Source: Syntrophaceae bacterium
Lineage (GTDB): Bacteria; Desulfobacterota; Syntrophia; Syntrophales; PHBD01
Direction: 5' to 3'
NCBI GenBank assembly: GCA_013177825.1
Contig: JABLXX010000001.1
Location: forward strand, 582,936-646,935
Length of the DNA: 64,000 bases
Position 1 is the stretch's first letter; every line of letters begins with the position of its first letter. Positions 26,083 through 35,039 of this stretch are shown in pieces. The translations under genes and the position numbers were made by a program. The notes under the pieces are model-generated. The model was not told where the DNA came from, did not search any database, and saw only the letters and a list, made by a program, of their open reading frames with translations.

Positions 26083-28715
26083 CTTTCCATCTCCAATCCG
26101 GTATCCCTATGATACCTGAAAACAATATTGTTCCATTCGCTCACGAAATTCCCCCCTTTCTCCGTCATTGCAAGCCAGCAACCTTTGTCATCAACCTCCC
26201 TGCATGCATTCTTGAGCCATCCTCTCCAACCATGGGGCACGCTTACACTATTGAGGGCAAGTTCTTCTGCTTGCCGGTAATCATCCAAGTCGTCGATCAA
26301 CTCGCCATCAAGCAGTCGCTTGCCGTCCGGCGATTCCAAATACGGGATTACCGTCAGGTTCATCTCCCCGTCACGAGTGACGGCGGCCACGACTTCATCC
26401 GTATCGCCAAAAGGGTTCGCTGCGGAATGAATCATCACACGAGCCTTGCTTCTGGAAACGAAAAGGTCATTTGCAAACTGCTCGTATGCTTTTGTGATCT
26501 CATTCGGTTCTTTCTCCCATGCTGTCTCCTGATAAACCGGTTCAATCCAATTGCGATAAGCGCTAGGGAACATGACCTTTTCGTCAGTTGTGTTGATGAG
26601 TAATTGTTCGGTTCTCCAAAGGACGCGCGTGTTCGAGTAAACCTTCCCGGTTAGTCCATAATCACTATCTCGTGGCAACAGAACTGTGCAGACAGGCTTT
26701 TCAAAGTTTGGCGGACGCTTGCTATGTTCATGCCGATGTAGCCGGCCCATCCGCTGAAAAAGGAGGTCAACCGGGCAGAGTTGGGTCACGATCCAGTCAA
26801 AATCAAGGTCGAGCGACTGTTCGACAACCTGCGTGGCCACTAGGATCCGGCCTTGATCCCGGTTGCCTTTGGGGCCAAATTGTTGAATGATATTGTTCTC
26901 TTTTGTCTGTCTATCCTTGAAACGGTAACGAGCATGAAAGAGATCTACGGGCGCCGACGAAAAATTTTTAAGTCTACGAGCTACACCTTGAGCAGTAGCA
27001 ACGAGATTACATATTATCGCTACCTGTGCGCCTTCATCGGCAGCCATGACTGCGCGTTGTAGTATGCTGTCATCTGGCTCCATTTTATCAGTCCGGAGAC
27101 ATTCAGCTTTGACTTCCTGCGACTTGGGTTGATCTTGTTGCGTGAGTGATAACTGCCCCGATTCATTCTCGCCAACCCAGGTGATTAGAGGATAAGGTGC
27201 CTGTCCTGTCATGTTTCTACTGCCGGTCTGCCATGTTGCGCAAAGTTGTCTTTTCTGGTTTGCCGGCAGGGTTGCCGACATCAGGATGACTGATGCTCCG
27301 GCTGCGTGCTGTTGGCGTAAAACCTCTTCGAGCAGACCGTACATGTACGCATCATAGGCATGAACCTCGTCTACGATGAGTATGCTTCGTCCGATTCCAA
27401 AACTACGCACGAAACGATGTTTGACCGGCAAGACGGAGATCAGCACTTGGTCAATTGTGCAAATTCCGATCTGACCGAGGAAAACCCGCTTTCGGCTTTC
27501 CGCGAGCCACTGTCCACATTGCACCCATCCGTCCGGCTCCCCGTCAGCATAGATCCCCTTGCGTTTCAGACCCGCAAATTTGTCATTGAATCTTGCTGAA
27601 CCGTGCGCAAGCAGCAAGTTTGGCGAGTTATTGAATAGTTTCGTTGCGACTGTCTCCAATCGCCCCAACATGGCGTTTGCCGTTGCCTGGGTCGGCAGAG
27701 CGAAAATGATCGAATCGACTAAGTCAGCGGCCAATAGTCGCCATGCATAGGCGAGGGCTGCTTCCGTTTTTCCTGAACCGGTGGGGGCCTCAATAATCGT
27801 CAATGCAGAGTGCAGAGGCAGATCATTAACCATGGTCTGGAGAGGATGGGGTGAGGTGCAGACCGGCAACAATTGTTGTATGCCGCCGTAATCTTTTGGG
27901 GAACCGTTAATTCCTGAGAAAGAAAAAATTCGGGGTGCATCATCCGAAAGCTTTCTTTCAAAATATGAGGAAAGCGGCTCCTTTTGATTCTGAAAGGTAA
28001 AGTTCACCTCATCGCAACGGGATGCAAGCCAATCGGCCACAGAACAGAGTCCCGCGAGAAGGGGTGATGGAGGCGGCGGGCTGTCATTCAAAGAAAGGCC
28101 TACTGGTTGCAAAAAGAATTGGCAAAGTGTTTCCAGCCACGAGATGCGTACCGTGCGATCTAACTCTGCAGGCCCCTGGTCAGATAGTGAAGACAGAGCA
28201 GTTTCTCGAATATAAGAAACGTCCTTCACATGGCCGTGATGCCCGGTTGTCGCCTCAATCCAGGGTTTCCACTGCAACCAATGAGCCGGGTCATCTTCGT
28301 CAACGAACATGGAATTGCTCTGGCTGCATCCGAAACATCGGAAGAAGTCTTGCTTGAACCATGACAGTCCGTTTTCGCCATGCATGTACTCCCTGCATTC
28401 ATATTCAGAGGGTAGGCGGCGACTTTCATCGGAGAGAGGGTAAAGTGCTTTCCATGCAGGTTTGACTTTTAGTTGGAAACGAATGTCGTACTTTCCGTAA
28501 TCGTGGAGGGCTGTAAACATCAAGAGCCATGCACGTATCTGCGTCTCGGTCACAGCGGAATATTGACAAAAGCTCCTTCGAATCGTTGCACTGGCATCCC
28601 ACCACGTGGCAATGACCGCCGCCACATCCAGGCAGTGATAAGGCAAAAGATGGTAGCTCGCTCCTTCCCTATCCGCTTTTCCCCAATACCGGTAATAGGC
28701 GGGCTGTATGCTCAT
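26079..28715 (-). CDS. cas3: Cas3 HD nuclease-helicase
   Basis: This is an 878-residue Cas3, the effector that degrades target DNA after Cascade binding. The N-terminal HD nuclease has His27, the HD pair in ALHDYGKYD (His71-Asp72) and TGHHG further on. The superfamily-2 helicase follows with Walker A APTGSGKTEAALAYAW, the DEVHAYDAYM box, MSATLP, and QRMGRLHRH. All motifs look intact. The start at 28715 has GGAGGGG upstream, and its ATG overlaps the TGA of the exonuclease gene (ATGA). The frame is open further 5', but only within that neighbour. Confidence 0.97.
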   Translation of the reverse strand: MSIQPAYYRYWGKADREGASYHLLPYHCLDVAAVIATWWDASATIRRSFCQYSAVTETQIRAWLLMFTALHDYGKYDIRFQLKVKPAWKALYPLSDESRRLPSEYECREYMHGENGLSWFKQDFFRCFGCSQSNSMFVDEDDPAHWLQWKPWIEATTGHHGHVKDVSYIRETALSSLSDQGPAELDRTVRISWLETLCQFFLQPVGLSLNDSPPPPSPLLAGLCSVADWLASRCDEVNFTFQNQKEPLSSYFERKLSDDAPRIFSFSGINGSPKDYGGIQQLLPVCTSPHPLQTMVNDLPLHSALTIIEAPTGSGKTEAALAYAWRLLAADLVDSIIFALPTQATANAMLGRLETVATKLFNNSPNLLLAHGSARFNDKFAGLKRKGIYADGEPDGWVQCGQWLAESRKRVFLGQIGICTIDQVLISVLPVKHRFVRSFGIGRSILIVDEVHAYDAYMYGLLEEVLRQQHAAGASVILMSATLPANQKRQLCATWQTGSRNMTGQAPYPLITWVGENESGQLSLTQQDQPKSQEVKAECLRTDKMEPDDSILQRAVMAADEGAQVAIICNLVATAQGVARRLKNFSSAPVDLFHARYRFKDRQTKENNIIQQFGPKGNRDQGRILVATQVVEQSLDLDFDWIVTQLCPVDLLFQRMGRLHRHEHSKRPPNFEKPVCTVLLPRDSDYGLTGKVYSNTRVLWRTEQLLINTTDEKVMFPSAYRNWIEPVYQETAWEKEPNEITKAYEQFANDLFVSRSKARVMIHSAANPFGDTDEVVAAVTRDGEMNLTVIPYLESPDGKRLLDGELIDDLDDYRQAEELALNSVSVPHGWRGWLKNACREVDDKGCWLAMTEKGGNFVSEWNNIVFRYHRDTGLEMER

Positions 28716-29242
28716 CTCCCCTCCATCTTCATCCAGATTTGAGCTACCATGCGGGCATCGGCCAAGGCGCGATGGTTCTGGCCGCAATTTTCAGCCTGGC
28801 CGCACAGGTGGCGATGGACGGTTTCCAGGCGGTGGTTCGGAAGATGTGGGCAGCGGCGGCGGCTCATTTCCAAGGTGCAAACGTGGGGATGTGTGAGGTT
28901 CATTCGGAGACGCTGGAATTCGTAACGAAGAAAACGGAGGTCAAACGGTGCATTGTGGGCGACGAGCAGGCTGTCACGAATAAAGTCCTGGAAGCGCGGG
29001 ATGATTTCTTCCGGCGCGGGCTGGCCGTGAAGCATGTTCTGTGTAATGCCGTGAACCTTTGCTGCACTTTTGGAAATCGGTACCCCTGGATTAACAAGGC
29101 TGTGAAATTCGGAGACGGTTGATCCATGGCGGGAAACGGCTATCGCTCCGATCTCGATGATCCGGTGTCCATGGGTGGGAGAAAGCCCCGTGGTCTCCAC
29201 GTCGAAGAAGACTATGGATTTGCTGTACGGATGCTTTGGCAT
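28712..29242 (-). CDS. DEDDh 3'-5' exonuclease (DnaQ-like) heading the cas operon
   Basis: The 176-residue product is a stand-alone DnaQ-type exonuclease. ExoI is FFDVETTGLSP (Asp14, Glu16), ExoII is LVAHNAPFDLRFL, and ExoIII is HRALADARMVAQ with the DEDDh histidine and final aspartate; all catalytic residues are present. The start at 29242 places ExoI where the family expects it; the frame is open 62 codons upstream but that part is Ser/Pro/Arg-rich and not family-like. The gene ends in an ATGA overlap with cas3, so it is translated together with the cas genes. Related exonucleases trim prespacers for Cas1-Cas2, which is the inferred role here. Confidence 0.9.
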   Translation of the reverse strand: MPKHPYSKSIVFFDVETTGLSPTHGHRIIEIGAIAVSRHGSTVSEFHSLVNPGVPISKSAAKVHGITQNMLHGQPAPEEIIPRFQDFIRDSLLVAHNAPFDLRFLRYEFQRLRMNLTHPHVCTLEMSRRRCPHLPNHRLETVHRHLCGQAENCGQNHRALADARMVAQIWMKMEGR

Positions 29243-29621
29243 GAATCCACCGTTGGCAGAGGACGTCGGCAATCTGTTTCTTGGATTCCTTTTTGATCGA
29301 TGATTTGTTTTTCGATGCTTTCCGGGGAACGTCGTCGAAGGTGAGGAAGGGAAGCTGCTCACGAGTTCAATTCGGCGTCCGGCCGGTTCCGTCGTGCTAT
29401 CAACATCCGGGTTGATGCTATAGCGCATCGTTCCATCTGGTTCCAGAGATTATTGCTATTCAATAATAGTATTCACATGGTGTGCATGTTTGGTCAGAAC
29501 GATGCTGTGGTATCATGGTGAAGAAAACAAGGCTCAAACGACGAGGGAGTGTCGCATTTCTTTGGAGTGAAAAAAGAAAAGAAGGAAAATCAGGATAGGG
29601 AGCAGTTCTACCGACTGCTTC
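29243..29621. other. Upstream region of the exonuclease-cas operon
   Basis: This 379-bp stretch separates the cas operon from the preceding minus-strand genes and should hold the operon promoter. A perfect inverted repeat ATTATTG-CTATT-CAATAAT lies at 29449-29467 and could be an operator; on the minus strand TACTAT beside it could be a -10, but no good -35 is visible. Just after the hydrolase stop, AGCAGT/ACTGCT (29601-29619) can form a small hairpin followed by a pyrimidine-rich run on the minus strand, a possible weak terminator. Confidence 0.45.
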
Positions 29622-30491
29622 TCACCTCCCCAGCCGCCCCATCCACCCGTCGATGTAGGCGGCGACTTCCTGCCAGCCCGGTTCGGCGATGATGAAATGG
29701 TCGCGGCCGGGGAATTCGCGGTACATGGAGACGGCCCCGTACTTCTGGTGGATCTTCTTGACGATGGAGGGGGGCAGGAGGCGGTCCTCCCCGGCGGCGA
29801 CGGTCAGGACGGGGCAGGTCACCTTCGATTCGTCCACCTCCGTCGCCTTGCTGCGGTCGAGGAACCAGAAGCTGATCTCCAGGGCCGCCTTCGGGGACTC
29901 GTAGGTCAGTTTTTCGAACACCCGCTTTCGCTGATCTTCCGGCATGCGGTGGAAGGAGGAGTACACGGCCCCCTCGAAGGTCGGGCGGATCGGCTCTTTC
30001 CAGGAACCCCAGCGCCCCATGTTCATCCAGGCGCTCTTGAAGCCGGTCCAGGACAGGGGGTTGACGCCCCGGGGAAAGGCCGGCGCCACGAGGACCGCCG
30101 CCTTCGCCAGGCCCCGGCTGGCCAGGATCTGGGCGATGAGGCCGCCCATGGAGTGGCCGATGATGACCGGTTTCGTTGGGAGGGCCCGGATCTCCTTCTC
30201 CACGTCCGCCGCATAATCCAGGATGCCCGTTTCCGTGAGGCGGGGATCCGGCGGGGAACTAAGGGGGATGTTGTGATACCGGAGGGTCGGGGTGACGACT
30301 TTGTAGCCCCGGGCCTCGAAGTAGCTCCGGAAGGAATCCCAGCACCAGGGACCGACGAACATGCCGTGGATCATGACGAGGATCGGTTTCTCCCCCTGGG
30401 GAGGGGGCACGGCGTCCGCGGCCGGCGCCGGGGCTGCCAAGGCCAGCAGGGCGATCAGGATTGCAAGGGCATGGTTCACAGCGCGTTTCAT
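29622..30491 (-). CDS. Exported alpha/beta hydrolase
   Basis: This 289-residue protein has a signal peptide (MKRAVNHALAILIALLALAAPAPAA) and a compact alpha/beta-hydrolase fold. The oxyanion-loop motif is VMIHGMFVGPWCWDSF, the nucleophile elbow GHSMGGLIAQ, the acid is probably the Asp in AAGEDRLLPP, and the histidine lies in GRDHFIIAEPG. It should act in the periplasm on an ester or amide of unknown identity. It is the last gene of the minus-strand run, 61 bp after the RNA methyltransferase gene. Confidence 0.88.
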   Translation of the reverse strand: MKRAVNHALAILIALLALAAPAPAADAVPPPQGEKPILVMIHGMFVGPWCWDSFRSYFEARGYKVVTPTLRYHNIPLSSPPDPRLTETGILDYAADVEKEIRALPTKPVIIGHSMGGLIAQILASRGLAKAAVLVAPAFPRGVNPLSWTGFKSAWMNMGRWGSWKEPIRPTFEGAVYSSFHRMPEDQRKRVFEKLTYESPKAALEISFWFLDRSKATEVDESKVTCPVLTVAAGEDRLLPPSIVKKIHQKYGAVSMYREFPGRDHFIIAEPGWQEVAAYIDGWMGRLGR

Positions 30492-30552
30492 GTCTTCCTC
30501 CCGGTGAGGTCCCGTGGGATTCCATGTCCCGCGGTTCAGGGAATATGAAGGA

Positions 30553-31329
30553 TCAGCCGGCGGTCCAGGCGTACATCAGGATCGCTGCCGCTTGCGGCAG
30601 GCTGAGCGATTCGGCGTCGCCTTTCCCGGGGATCGTCCAACGCTCGTCCGCCAGGGCCAGGAGATCCTCCGGCAGGCCGTGGCTCTCGCTTCCCAGGAGG
30701 ATCGCCGAAGCACCGCCCGCGTGCGGGGGCATGCCGCCCGCGGCGACGGCCGCCGCCACCGGCCCGTGCTTCTTCAGGACCGGGATCGCCTCCCGGAGAT
30801 CCACGTCTTCCAGGATATTCAGGTGGAAAAGGCTCCCCATGGAGGCCCGCACCGCCTTCGGGTTCGTCGGGCTGACCGTTCCCGGGTCGAGCAGGATCGT
30901 CCCGATCCCGAACCAGTGGGCCGTCCGGATGAGGGCGCCCAGGTTGTTCGGATTGTTCACCTCGTGGAGGCAGAGGACGGGTCCGGTCTTCCGCGACAGG
31001 ACCACCGCCGGCTCCTCCCGCTCGGCAACTGGTACGACGGCGATGATCCCCTCGGGCTGGACGTCCTGGCTCAGTCCCTTCCAGTCTTCCTCCCTCACCG
31101 CATAGACGGGGGCTCTTTCAGCCAGGGAGTCCATCAGGGACGGCCAGGATTCCCCGCGATCTCTCCGGACGAGGACCGCCGAGACGGACCGGGCGCTTCG
31201 TTCGAGCTCCCGGACCACCTTCACCCCCTCCGCCAGGAACAGGCCTTCCCGCCGTCGGTATTTCTCCAGGCGGAGCTTCCGCCAGGACTGGATCTCGGAT
31301 CGGGAGGGGGCGGGGTAGGGATCGATCAA
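30553..31329 (-). CDS. TrmH/SpoU family RNA 2'-O-methyltransferase
   Basis: This 258-residue protein is a SPOUT-class methyltransferase of the TrmH/RlmB type. The N-terminal substrate-binding domain contains RREGLFLAEGVKVVRELE. The catalytic domain holds motif 1 NNPNNLGALIRTAHWFG, motif 2 LLGSESHGLP, and motif 3 SLSLPQAAAILMYAW, which form the trefoil knot. The target nucleotide (tRNA or 23S rRNA) cannot be decided from sequence. It starts 15 bp after the terC-like gene and is probably co-transcribed with it. Confidence 0.92.
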   Translation of the reverse strand: MIDPYPAPSRSEIQSWRKLRLEKYRRREGLFLAEGVKVVRELERSARSVSAVLVRRDRGESWPSLMDSLAERAPVYAVREEDWKGLSQDVQPEGIIAVVPVAEREEPAVVLSRKTGPVLCLHEVNNPNNLGALIRTAHWFGIGTILLDPGTVSPTNPKAVRASMGSLFHLNILEDVDLREAIPVLKKHGPVAAAVAAGGMPPHAGGASAILLGSESHGLPEDLLALADERWTIPGKGDAESLSLPQAAAILMYAWTAG

Positions 31330-31344
31330 GACAGGATCCTCCGT

Positions 31345-32307
31345 TCAGGCCGGCGGGTGCCCGCCGTCCAGGGATACGCCGGTGTCTCCCTCCTCGATCG
31401 GCTTGGGCCACAGGACGGAGGCCAGGATGGACAGGGCCAGGACGCCGACGATCACTCCGAGGGAGACGAAGACGGGGATCATCACCAGGTGGGACAGGAG
31501 CATCTTGACGCCCACGAAGGACAGGATGACCACCAGGCCCCAGTGGAGGTAGTGGAAAATCCGCATCAGGCCGGAGAGGGCGAAGAAGAGGGACCGGAGC
31601 CCCAGGATGGCGAAGACGTTGGACGTGTAGACGATGAAGGGGTCCGTCGTGATGGCCAGGACCGCCGGGATGGAGTCGACGGCGAAGAGGATGTCCGTCG
31701 TCTCCAGGGCCAGGACGACGGCGAACAGCGGTGTGGCATGGCGGATGCCGTCTTTGACCAGGAAAAAGCGGCCTCCGTCGAAGGAGTGGTCCACCGGCAT
31801 GATCCTGCGGAGCCCCTTCAGGACGGGGTTCTTCTCCGGGTGGACCTCCCGGTCCGTGCTCACGGCCATCTTGGCCGCCGTGAAGATCAGGAACAGGCCG
31901 AAGACATAGATGATCCACTCGAACCGCTCGATGAGGGCGACGCCGGCGAAGATGAAGACGGCCCGGATGACGAGGGCGCCGAGAATCCCCCAGAACAGGG
32001 CCTTGTGCTCGTACTGGGGGGGCACCTGGAAATAGCCGAAGATCATCAGGAAGACGAAGAGGTTGTCGACGCTCAGCGAATACTCGATCAGGTAGCCCGC
32101 CAGGAACTCCAGGGCCTTGTGGTGCCCCTCGAACCAGTAGACGCCGCCGCAGAACAGCATGGCCAGGGCGACCCAGAAGCCGGTCCACAGGAGGGCCTCC
32201 CTGACATGGACCACGTGGGCCTTCCGGTTGAAGACCCCCAGGTCCAGGGCCAGGAAGACGAGAATGAGAATGGCGAAAACGGTCCAGCCGACGATGGTGA
32301 CGGTCAT
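31345..32307 (-). CDS. TerC family integral membrane protein
   Basis: This 320-residue protein has about nine predicted membrane helices and the two TerC signature segments: EYSLSVDNLFVFLMIFGYF near residue 75 and ALETTDILFAVDSIPAVLAI near 200, whose acidic residues lie within the membrane. The family (TerC, Alx) is linked to metal, especially manganese, export and to tellurite resistance. Many terC genes follow a yybP-ykoY riboswitch, but here only 6 bp separate it from the synthase gene upstream, so no such element is possible. It is part of a packed operon with glutathionylspermidine synthase-like and DUF350 genes. Confidence 0.93.
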   Translation of the reverse strand: MTVTIVGWTVFAILILVFLALDLGVFNRKAHVVHVREALLWTGFWVALAMLFCGGVYWFEGHHKALEFLAGYLIEYSLSVDNLFVFLMIFGYFQVPPQYEHKALFWGILGALVIRAVFIFAGVALIERFEWIIYVFGLFLIFTAAKMAVSTDREVHPEKNPVLKGLRRIMPVDHSFDGGRFFLVKDGIRHATPLFAVVLALETTDILFAVDSIPAVLAITTDPFIVYTSNVFAILGLRSLFFALSGLMRIFHYLHWGLVVILSFVGVKMLLSHLVMIPVFVSLGVIVGVLALSILASVLWPKPIEEGDTGVSLDGGHPPA

Positions 32308-32313
32308 TTCCTC

Positions 32314-33510
32314 CTACCTTGGTCTTGATTCCGGAAAACCGGCACGAACTGCATGCCCTGCGAACTGGGAGAGGTTGTGGATGATGCCCTTCTCCCGGCG
32401 GAAGCCGAGGCCGCAGGGCTCCCAGGAGAAGAAGACCCCCGCCTGGTAGAGGCGGCCTTCGCTGTCGGTCGGGAGGTCCGCGAACTCCTGGTAAATGGAG
32501 CGGTACGATACATAATCCCCGTCCCTTCTGTCCAGTTCATTTCCCGATTGGTCGAGGATGCGCACGTTGTCCCCCTCCCGGCTGAAGGTCTTTTTCTCCA
32601 CGCAGGTGGTTCCGCGGAGCGGCTCGAAGGATGTTTCCAGGAGGAGCGGATGGCCCGGGAAGAGGTCCCAGAGGACCTTCAAAATGCCCTTCGACTGGAA
32701 GAGGAGCGAATAGGGCGGATTCAGAAGGACGACCCTGTCCCGCCGGAGAAGGTCCGTCAGGAGCTCCGCCAGCTCCGGCTCCTCCATGCCGATGTACTCG
32801 TAGGGCAGGAGCTTGTACCAGAAATCAAAACGGTCGCCCGCGGGATTGGAGATCCCCTCCTCGTCGAAGCACACGTCATGGGCGTACTCGAAGCCGGTTA
32901 TGAATCCTGCCTCGTAGGCCATTTCCTCCAGGAGGCGGGTCGTATTCTCGTCCTCTACGCCCAGGTCGAGGCAGGAGAAAAGGATGCACGGGATGGGGGC
33001 ATCGGCGCCGGCGAAGGCCGGATGGAGGCTGCGCATCCGGATGAAGGACTCCTGCAGGGTTTCGTAGAGGCGGTTGAACTGCAACTCTTCTTCCAGGCCG
33101 TTGTGGCGGAGGACCATCCACTGGATAAGGGCCGTCTCGAAGATCATCGAGGGCGTGTCGGCGTTGAATTCGATGAGCTTGATGGGCTTCCCGTCCAACC
33201 CGCCGGCCAGGTCGAAGCGCCCCAGGAGGTGGAAGTGGCGGTCGTCCTCCCAACTGAGCCGGATCATCTCCACCAGGTTGTCCGGGATGTCCAGGAGGTC
33301 GAACAGCCCGTGATCGATGACGTGCTGGGCTGCCTGAACATAGAGGCCGTAGAGCTCTTCCGCCGCCCGGTAGAATGCCTCCCCCTCCTCTTCCGTCACC
33401 TGGACCAGTTCGTTCGCCACATAGTCCAGATCGCCGGAGGAGTCGTACCAGTAAAACCCGACCTGTTCGAAAATGGAGGGGGGGATGGGGTTCACCCTGA
33501 GGATTTGCAC
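32314..33510 (-). CDS. Glutathionylspermidine synthase-like ATP-grasp ligase (YgiC/YjfC type)
   Basis: The 398-residue product belongs to the synthetase-only glutathionylspermidine synthase family. Features include GFYWYDSSGDLDYVAN near the N terminus, LIEFNADTPSMIFETALIQW (ATP-grasp nucleotide and metal site), LNPPYSLLFQSKGIL, and a final AGVFFSWEPCGLGFRRE. There is no amidase domain, so it resembles YgiC/YjfC, whose true substrates are unsettled, more than bifunctional Gss. It sits 5 bp after a lipoprotein gene and a DUF350 gene, an arrangement also known from E. coli yjfL-yjfM-yjfC, and directly before terC. Confidence 0.92.
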   Translation of the reverse strand: MQILRVNPIPPSIFEQVGFYWYDSSGDLDYVANELVQVTEEEGEAFYRAAEELYGLYVQAAQHVIDHGLFDLLDIPDNLVEMIRLSWEDDRHFHLLGRFDLAGGLDGKPIKLIEFNADTPSMIFETALIQWMVLRHNGLEEELQFNRLYETLQESFIRMRSLHPAFAGADAPIPCILFSCLDLGVEDENTTRLLEEMAYEAGFITGFEYAHDVCFDEEGISNPAGDRFDFWYKLLPYEYIGMEEPELAELLTDLLRRDRVVLLNPPYSLLFQSKGILKVLWDLFPGHPLLLETSFEPLRGTTCVEKKTFSREGDNVRILDQSGNELDRRDGDYVSYRSIYQEFADLPTDSEGRLYQAGVFFSWEPCGLGFRREKGIIHNLSQFAGHAVRAGFPESRPR

Positions 33511-33515
33511 GGCTT

Positions 33516-34136
33516 TCAGCCCGAGAAGCTTCGGAAACTGCTGGTCATCCGGGAGAAGAACCCGCTCTTCCGGGCGCCCGGCGAGGTCGATGTGTATTGG
33601 CGGTTTCCGTAGCTGTATCCGTAGTAGCGGCTTCCATACCAGTAGCTTCTCGTGGGATTGCCTGCCCGCTGCTCCTCTTCCTTGAGGCGCTCTTCCAGGG
33701 GGAGGCGGCTGGCCAGGCTCTGCCGGTAGACGGCCTCGTTGCCGTAGACGAAGGGATTCGGGGCTGTGTTCTTGCCCATCATGTAACCCAGGAGACCCGC
33801 CGACAGGACGGTCCCCAGGCCCAGCATGCTCCGCTCCTGGCCCGCTCCGTCCATGAGGCTGCGGACCTTGTCCTCCGGGAGGGTCTCGCTGGTTCCGTCC
33901 CGCCTCTTTACGACAACTCCCGTCGTGCTGCTGGGGTATTCGTTCACGATCTTGTAATCCCCCGGCGCCGTTTCCTCGATCTGGGTCATGACGCCGGCTT
34001 TCCGCTCCTGCATGACGTTCCCGTCCCCGCCGCCGGTCGTCGTGACCGGCGCCTCGTCACATCCCGTGAGCAAGGTGTGGGCCAGGAAAAAGACGCCCCC
34101 GGCGATCATTCGGCTTTTTCGTCCCGGTTGTTTCAT
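33516..34136 (-). CDS. Lipoprotein in the DUF350-synthase operon (YgiB/YjfM-like position)
   Basis: The 206-residue protein has a signal peptide ending in the lipobox LLTGC and is a predicted lipoprotein. Its middle has a glycine-rich hydrophobic stretch (LGLGTVLSAGLLGYMMGKN, about 102-120) and the C terminus is rich in Tyr, Ser, Gly and Arg (SYWYGSRYYGYSYGN). Composition and position between a DUF350 gene and a synthase match DUF1190-type YgiB/YjfM proteins, but similarity is not clear enough to be certain. Function is unknown. Confidence 0.7.
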   Translation of the reverse strand: MKQPGRKSRMIAGGVFFLAHTLLTGCDEAPVTTTGGGDGNVMQERKAGVMTQIEETAPGDYKIVNEYPSSTTGVVVKRRDGTSETLPEDKVRSLMDGAGQERSMLGLGTVLSAGLLGYMMGKNTAPNPFVYGNEAVYRQSLASRLPLEERLKEEEQRAGNPTRSYWYGSRYYGYSYGNRQYTSTSPGARKSGFFSRMTSSFRSFSG

Positions 34137-34155
34137 GGCTCCCTCCGGTTTTCGA

Positions 34156-34977
34156 TCAAACGATCATGCGGCTGATGACGACGGCGAGGGCGATGACGAG
34201 CCCCTGCACCAGGAGGGCCGCGGCGCTGTTTCCCGCCTGGATCTGGTCTCCCAGTTTCGTCTTCGGGAGAAAGATCCAGTCGGAGATCTTCTCGAAAATC
34301 AGGAGAAACAGCATTCCCGAAGCAGCGCTGATGAGGAACCAGCCCAGGCTCTCGGCCCAGCCGACAAAATCGCCGGCGATGCTGGACCGCAGGATGATGC
34401 TGTAGGCCACGAGCAGTCCCGCCACGGTGATCCCGGCGCTGAGGTTGCCCTCCTGCAGGCAGGCCGCCGTACGGAAACGGTAGATCCGCTGGTGCAGGAA
34501 GACCGCCAGATACAGGAAGATCTGGGCCAGGGCGAAGAAGGCCACGGCCGAAAGCAGGCTCCCGGTTTCGCCGGCGAAGGCACCGTTCAGCAGGATGCCC
34601 GTGGCGATGAAGCTGCCGGCCTCCACGATCCCCGTCGGCACATTTCCCGCCTTGATCAGGTCATTGTTGCGTACACCCGGGACGAGGATGCGGTCGTTCA
34701 GGAGGTGGGCGGCGAAAAAGAGAACCGTCGTGATGGCCCCGTCGGTTAGAAAAACCACGAGGTCCGCCCTCCGGAGCCCCCCCTGGAAAACCCCCGCCAG
34801 GGCGGTGCAGATCCCCACGTAAAGCCCGAACCGGCGCAGCGCAACGGCGGTGTTTCCCTCCTTTTCCACGGCGAGGTCGTCGTCGAACTTCGTGAGGACG
34901 TCGGCGATCCGCTTCGAAATGTAGAGGAATGCCAGGATGAGCGCCACGTACACCACAATCATGCCGTATCGTTCCAT
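34156..34977 (-). CDS. Membrane protein with two DUF350 domains
   Basis: The 273-residue protein has about eight membrane helices arranged as two DUF350 repeats (about 1-135 and 140-273). Each repeat has a conserved small-residue motif after an acidic or polar step: KAGNVPTGIVEAGSFIATGI in the first and QAGNSAAALLVQGLVIALAV in the second. DUF350 (YjfL) proteins are poorly characterised inner-membrane proteins. The gene opens the DUF350-lipoprotein-synthase-TerC block and lies 62 bp after the oxidoreductase. Confidence 0.85.
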   Translation of the reverse strand: MERYGMIVVYVALILAFLYISKRIADVLTKFDDDLAVEKEGNTAVALRRFGLYVGICTALAGVFQGGLRRADLVVFLTDGAITTVLFFAAHLLNDRILVPGVRNNDLIKAGNVPTGIVEAGSFIATGILLNGAFAGETGSLLSAVAFFALAQIFLYLAVFLHQRIYRFRTAACLQEGNLSAGITVAGLLVAYSIILRSSIAGDFVGWAESLGWFLISAASGMLFLLIFEKISDWIFLPKTKLGDQIQAGNSAAALLVQGLVIALAVVISRMIV

Positions 34978-35039
34978 CGTTCACTCCTTGTCGTCAGGTC
35001 ATTCCGCCGGTATCGGCGCAATCCGGGTTCGCGGATTGT

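Noticed and set aside
32308-32313. A yybP-ykoY manganese riboswitch before the terC-like gene
   Set aside because: Only 6 bp separate terC from the upstream coding region, leaving no room for the element.
30514-32328. A 604-codon plus-strand frame opposite the TrmH and TerC genes
   Set aside because: It is antisense to two clear family genes and is low-complexity (Asp, Gly, Gln, Glu-rich) without domains.
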